Shown here piece by piece: positions 32,379 to 34,628 of a DNA stretch of 34,628 bases; position 1 is the first letter of the stretch; the number at the start of each line of letters is the position of its first letter. A program made the position numbers and the translations under genes. Origin of the DNA: Pseudomonadota bacterium (GTDB taxonomy: Bacteria > Pseudomonadota > Gammaproteobacteria > Pseudomonadales > Moraxellaceae); assembly GCA_021804355.1 (NCBI GenBank), contig JAJZHP010000017.1, positions 1 to 34,628 on the forward strand, given 5' to 3'. A model generated the notes under the pieces. The model was not told the DNA's origin and made no database searches. It was given only the letters and a program-made list of their open reading frames with translations.

Positions 32379-34058
32379 ATGTCAACCAAGCGTGCACTCC
32401 TGATGAAATCATTGGCCTGGAATAGTCTAAAAGTACAAGTTCCTCTCCATGTCATTCGTACGGCTTTGGTAGTAGGAGTCATCGCCGTAATTTTAGGATA
32501 TATGACAGCTTATCAGGCAGCACTCAAGGATGGTCACCAGCATGTGGCTGAATCCTTATCTGCCTTGACCTACACCGCTGCAATTGCTGCATTTACCCAT
32601 GATCAACCCATGACACAGGATGTGCTTAAGGGCTTACTGCAAAACTCATATATCTGCCGAACGCGTATACAAAGCGATGATGGGCTATTGCAAGTAGAGC
32701 AGGGTCAACTCCATCCAAGCCGGGCCTGTCAGCCGGGCCTAGTTATTCAGCTGTATTCTCCCTTTGAAAATGAGCGCCATATAGGTCAGCTGCGCGCTGA
32801 CATCTATAGGCCCGCAATTCAACAGCGAGCTTTTGCCACGGCGTTCAATGAAACACTGGCCTTACTACTCCTTCTTCTGGCCTCTACCTGGGCATCATGG
32901 CGCGCTATCCATCGTTTGTTAACCCGCCCTATGCTGAAACTGGCCGCTCAAGTTCATGCTATCCAGCCGGGAAGCTCACAGCGGCTAAAGCCATTGATGC
33001 AGCATCAACGCAATGAGCTCAATCGCCTGGCTGACGATATCAATCATTTGCTGGAAACCGTTGAGGGCACCTTAAGTGAGGAGCGCAAGCTGAGGACCCT
33101 GATTGAGGCTTTGCAGCATCAATACCAGTCCATTTTTGAATATGCCCGTACGGGTATTGCCATGCTTGATAAGCAAGGCCGTTGCACACTAGCCAATCCC
33201 GCTGTTGCTAAAATGTTGCGCTGGAATCTCAAGGTCGATGGGCCGTTCTGTCTTTGGGGCGACTGGATAAAAGAGACCTTTCAGGATGCGCAAAGTTTTA
33301 GCCAACTGGTCACCAGTGCACTTGATACCGGTCGGGTGATGGCCTCTGATTTACCGCTGCAATCCCCCCGTAACCAGACGTCTTGGCTGAATGTATCCGT
33401 CTCTGCTCACCTGCCTTCGGGAGGGCAACTGGTTGAATGTGTACTGATCGATATCAGTGAGCGTAAACAGCGTGAGGATGCCACGCGTTATCAGGCTGAA
33501 CATGATCCTCTGACTCATCTCCATAATCGCGCCTCAGGTATTCAGACCTTGGAAAACCATCTGTCGGGGGGGTTATCTACAGGAGCCTTGCTCCTCATTG
33601 ATGTCGACCATTTCAAACAAATTAACGATACCTTTGGTCATGCTGCGGGTGATGCCGTATTAATCCATCTCGCTAAACGCATGATGAGTGCGGCACGGGC
33701 TGCTGATGTGATTGCTCGTCTGGGGGGCGATGAATTTTTAATGGGTTTACTGGATACCGGTGAAGCATCCAATTTGAGCCGTATCCTGGACAGATTATTA
33801 AGTCAGGTAACACGGCCCATAGAAATTCTCCCCGGCGTTTGGGAATGCGTTGGTATCTCCGTAGGAGTGGCACTCTTCCCTCAGGCTAGTTTGGATATCA
33901 CCAGCTTAATGAGTCACGCTGATCGGGCCATGTATCGTGTCAAACAAGCTGGACGTTGTGGCTACTGTATTTATGATGGTGAAGATTTTTCGGAAGTTCA
34001 GATGAAATCTTTACCCACCAGTCTATTGATGGAAGCTGGCCATGAACCCTCTTCCTGA
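32379..34058 (+). CDS. Membrane PAS-GGDEF diguanylate cyclase
   Basis: A 559-residue sensor cyclase making c-di-GMP. Order: membrane helix at about 26-46, a periplasmic domain to about 155 with two Cys (ICRTRIQ, SRACQPG), second membrane helix at about 157-177, HAMP-like linker to 230, a short coiled coil, PAS domain at about 245-365 (YQSIFEYARTGIAMLDKQGR), and GGDEF domain at about 370-540. The active-site GGDEF is intact at residues 449-453, and the inhibitory-site RAAD is at 440-443, so it should be active and product-inhibited. The start lacks a good ribosome site; ATG 32403 is an alternative. It lies 53 bp after the PstS-like gene and probably shares its operon. Confidence 0.88.
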   Translation: MSTKRALLMKSLAWNSLKVQVPLHVIRTALVVGVIAVILGYMTAYQAALKDGHQHVAESLSALTYTAAIAAFTHDQPMTQDVLKGLLQNSYICRTRIQSDDGLLQVEQGQLHPSRACQPGLVIQLYSPFENERHIGQLRADIYRPAIQQRAFATAFNETLALLLLLLASTWASWRAIHRLLTRPMLKLAAQVHAIQPGSSQRLKPLMQHQRNELNRLADDINHLLETVEGTLSEERKLRTLIEALQHQYQSIFEYARTGIAMLDKQGRCTLANPAVAKMLRWNLKVDGPFCLWGDWIKETFQDAQSFSQLVTSALDTGRVMASDLPLQSPRNQTSWLNVSVSAHLPSGGQLVECVLIDISERKQREDATRYQAEHDPLTHLHNRASGIQTLENHLSGGLSTGALLLIDVDHFKQINDTFGHAAGDAVLIHLAKRMMSAARAADVIARLGGDEFLMGLLDTGEASNLSRILDRLLSQVTRPIEILPGVWECVGISVGVALFPQASLDITSLMSHADRAMYRVKQAGRCGYCIYDGEDFSEVQMKSLPTSLLMEAGHEPSS

Positions 34059-34069
34059 CCTATGCTAAT

Positions 34070-34086
34070 ATCATACCAAGGTATGA
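34070..34086. terminator. Short inverted repeat after the GGDEF gene
   Basis: ATCATACC and GGTATGAT are perfectly complementary, with 2 nt between them, 11 bp after the GGDEF gene stop. An RNA hairpin would have about 6 stem pairs. It may terminate weakly or be an operator-like site. Confidence 0.35.
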
Positions 34087-34191
34087 TGGCAGAACCCTAT
34101 ATTTCTGCTTAGTTTTGCTGAGATATGGCCAAGTACTCCACTTTTAAGGCGAGGCATTTAACTAAAGGGGTGAGCTCAGAATTTTATGCAG

Positions 34192-34293
34192 TTAACCACA
34201 ATTATGTATTTGTTACATAAATGCTTAGAAAACATGAATATTTTATTAATATACAGAGTTACCCACACCCCTTGTGGATAACTCTGTGGAAAC
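34192..34293. promoter_or_regulatory. DnaA-box cluster with a 15-bp hairpin
   Basis: A perfect DnaA box TTATCCACA (read as TGTGGATAA at 34273-34281) faces TTACCCACA at 34259-34267. Together they are the cores of a stem of ACAGAGTTACCCACA and TGTGGATAACTCTGT, which pair at 14 of 15 positions with a 5-nt loop. TTAACCACA at 34192 and TGTGGAAAC at 34285 are weaker boxes, and an AT-rich 50-bp tract separates the first from the hairpin. The boxes are seen; their function is not known. Confidence 0.45.
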
Positions 34294-34540
34294 TTCAATC
34301 CAAAAATCAAAAGTCAATCTTGACAAGAATTCCTTACTTGATGAATCAACCTGCCTAAAGACATAGACCTTAAATTATTCACTTAAAAAACAATGGGTTG
34401 ATGTTATAGTAAGTTTTTTGACCGACAATCCTGGAATCTTCGATAGATTGTCCTACAGCATGTGATCCTCTGTGCAAAACTGTTAACCTCAACACAGAAA
34501 CCTGCCATGGGCTAGCTTCATTTTTAGACTATTAACCTGT

Positions 34541-34628
34541 TTAGCCCGATTTAAGCAGCTGATCACGCAGGTTTTGGATGGTGTCACGCAAACGGGCGGC
34601 CTCTTCAAATTCAAGTTGTCGTGCTTTT
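34541..34628 (-). CDS. uvrB: UvrABC system protein B, C-terminal end
   Basis: Only the last 28 residues are in the window; the gene continues past the right edge. The end reads KARQLEFEEAARLRDTIQN followed by LRDQLLKSG. This is the UVR domain that closes UvrB and contacts UvrC in nucleotide excision repair; LEFEEAARLRD is its signature. UvrC has a similar UVR motif, but there it lies internally and not at the C-terminus. The stop is TAA at 34541-34543. Confidence 0.85.
   Translation of the reverse strand, partial: KARQLEFEEAARLRDTIQNLRDQLLKSG

Larger units (their letters stand above)
34059..34540. other. 482-bp gap between convergent GGDEF and uvrB genes
   Basis: No coding region, tRNA or clear sRNA is found. 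The region is AT-rich. It holds a perfect 8-bp inverted repeat (34070-34086), a 7-bp TTATGTA/TACATAA repeat (34202-34220), the DnaA-box hairpin (34253-34287), a TATAGT -10-like hexamer (34405) with weak -35, and GACAATC/GATTGTC (34424, 34446) with a 15-nt loop. Confidence 0.7.

Noticed and set aside
34253-34287. Classical rho-independent terminator for the GGDEF gene or uvrB
   Set aside because: The hairpin is far from both stops (nearly 200 bp and over 250 bp), has no T run, and its arms are DnaA boxes. I list it as a DnaA-box element instead.
34192-34293. Chromosomal or plasmid replication origin
   Set aside because: Only one perfect DnaA box is present, GATC sites are scarce, and no dnaA, gidA, mioC, rep or parAB genes are adjacent. 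This is not enough to call an origin.
34405-34540. Small RNA gene starting after TATAGT
   Set aside because: The -35 is poor and no hairpin followed by a T run ends the putative transcript.
1-34628. CRISPR array, tRNA, rRNA, insertion sequence or prophage
   Set aside because: I saw no regularly spaced direct repeats, no tRNA-like cloverleaf, no rRNA sequence and no transposase or integrase coding region.

Overview
The window is a chromosomal stretch of a gammaproteobacterium, probably an aerobic, iron-regulated, environmental species. The evidence is the set of Liu and Atu proteins arranged as in Pseudomonas-type catabolic clusters, a beta-class carbonic anhydrase of the Can type, a cytosolic-type malate dehydrogenase, outer membrane barrel proteins, Fur-box sequences, and the UvrB C-terminus at the right edge. 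I cannot name the genus. I see no transposase, phage gene, CRISPR array, rRNA or tRNA.

Layout. 1-2265: the end of an EAL-domain protein, then a leftward trio (NAD(P)-binding protein, RraA-like protein, half-length TSUP permease). 2383-10247: a rightward liu operon (liuR-A-B-C-D plus acetoacetyl-CoA synthetase) for leucine/isovalerate breakdown, with a palindrome in front that looks like the LiuR operator. 10244-13640: housekeeping genes (PTPS/QueD-like protein, malate dehydrogenase, carbonic anhydrase) and a lipid-anchored SPFH/prohibitin-like protein. 13692-15572: an iron-linked locus with a leftward cupredoxin-like protein and outer membrane barrel, two Fur-like boxes, and a rightward cytochrome b561. 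15637-18548: a large Ser/Gly-rich lipoprotein and a VapBC-type toxin-antitoxin pair. 18679-30512: a complete atu cluster (atuR divergent from atuABCDEFG, then atuH) for acyclic terpenes such as citronellol and geraniol, with a 24-bp palindrome lying between the -35 and -10 elements of the atuA promoter. 30635-34058: an outer membrane porin-like protein, a small PstS-like periplasmic protein and a PAS-GGDEF diguanylate cyclase. 34059-34540: a long gap between convergent genes, with DnaA-box-like sequences in a hairpin. 34541-34628: the end of uvrB.

How the genes work together. In the known pathways Atu converts citronellyl-CoA through geranyl-CoA carboxylation and hydration, and after lyase cleavage and beta-oxidation delivers 3-methylcrotonyl-CoA. 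That is the substrate of the Liu carboxylase LiuBD. The two modules therefore form one continuous route, and here they lie about 8.5 kb apart. The hydroxyacyl-CoA lyase (LiuE) needed by the Liu route, and proposed to serve the Atu route too, is not in the window. The liu operon instead ends with acetoacetyl-CoA synthetase, which would recover the acetoacetate that the lyase makes.

No wholly new system is certain. The least explained parts are the Fur-linked cupredoxin/barrel/b561 locus, the porin/PstS-like/GGDEF set, the repetitive lipoprotein and the DnaA-box hairpin beside uvrB.
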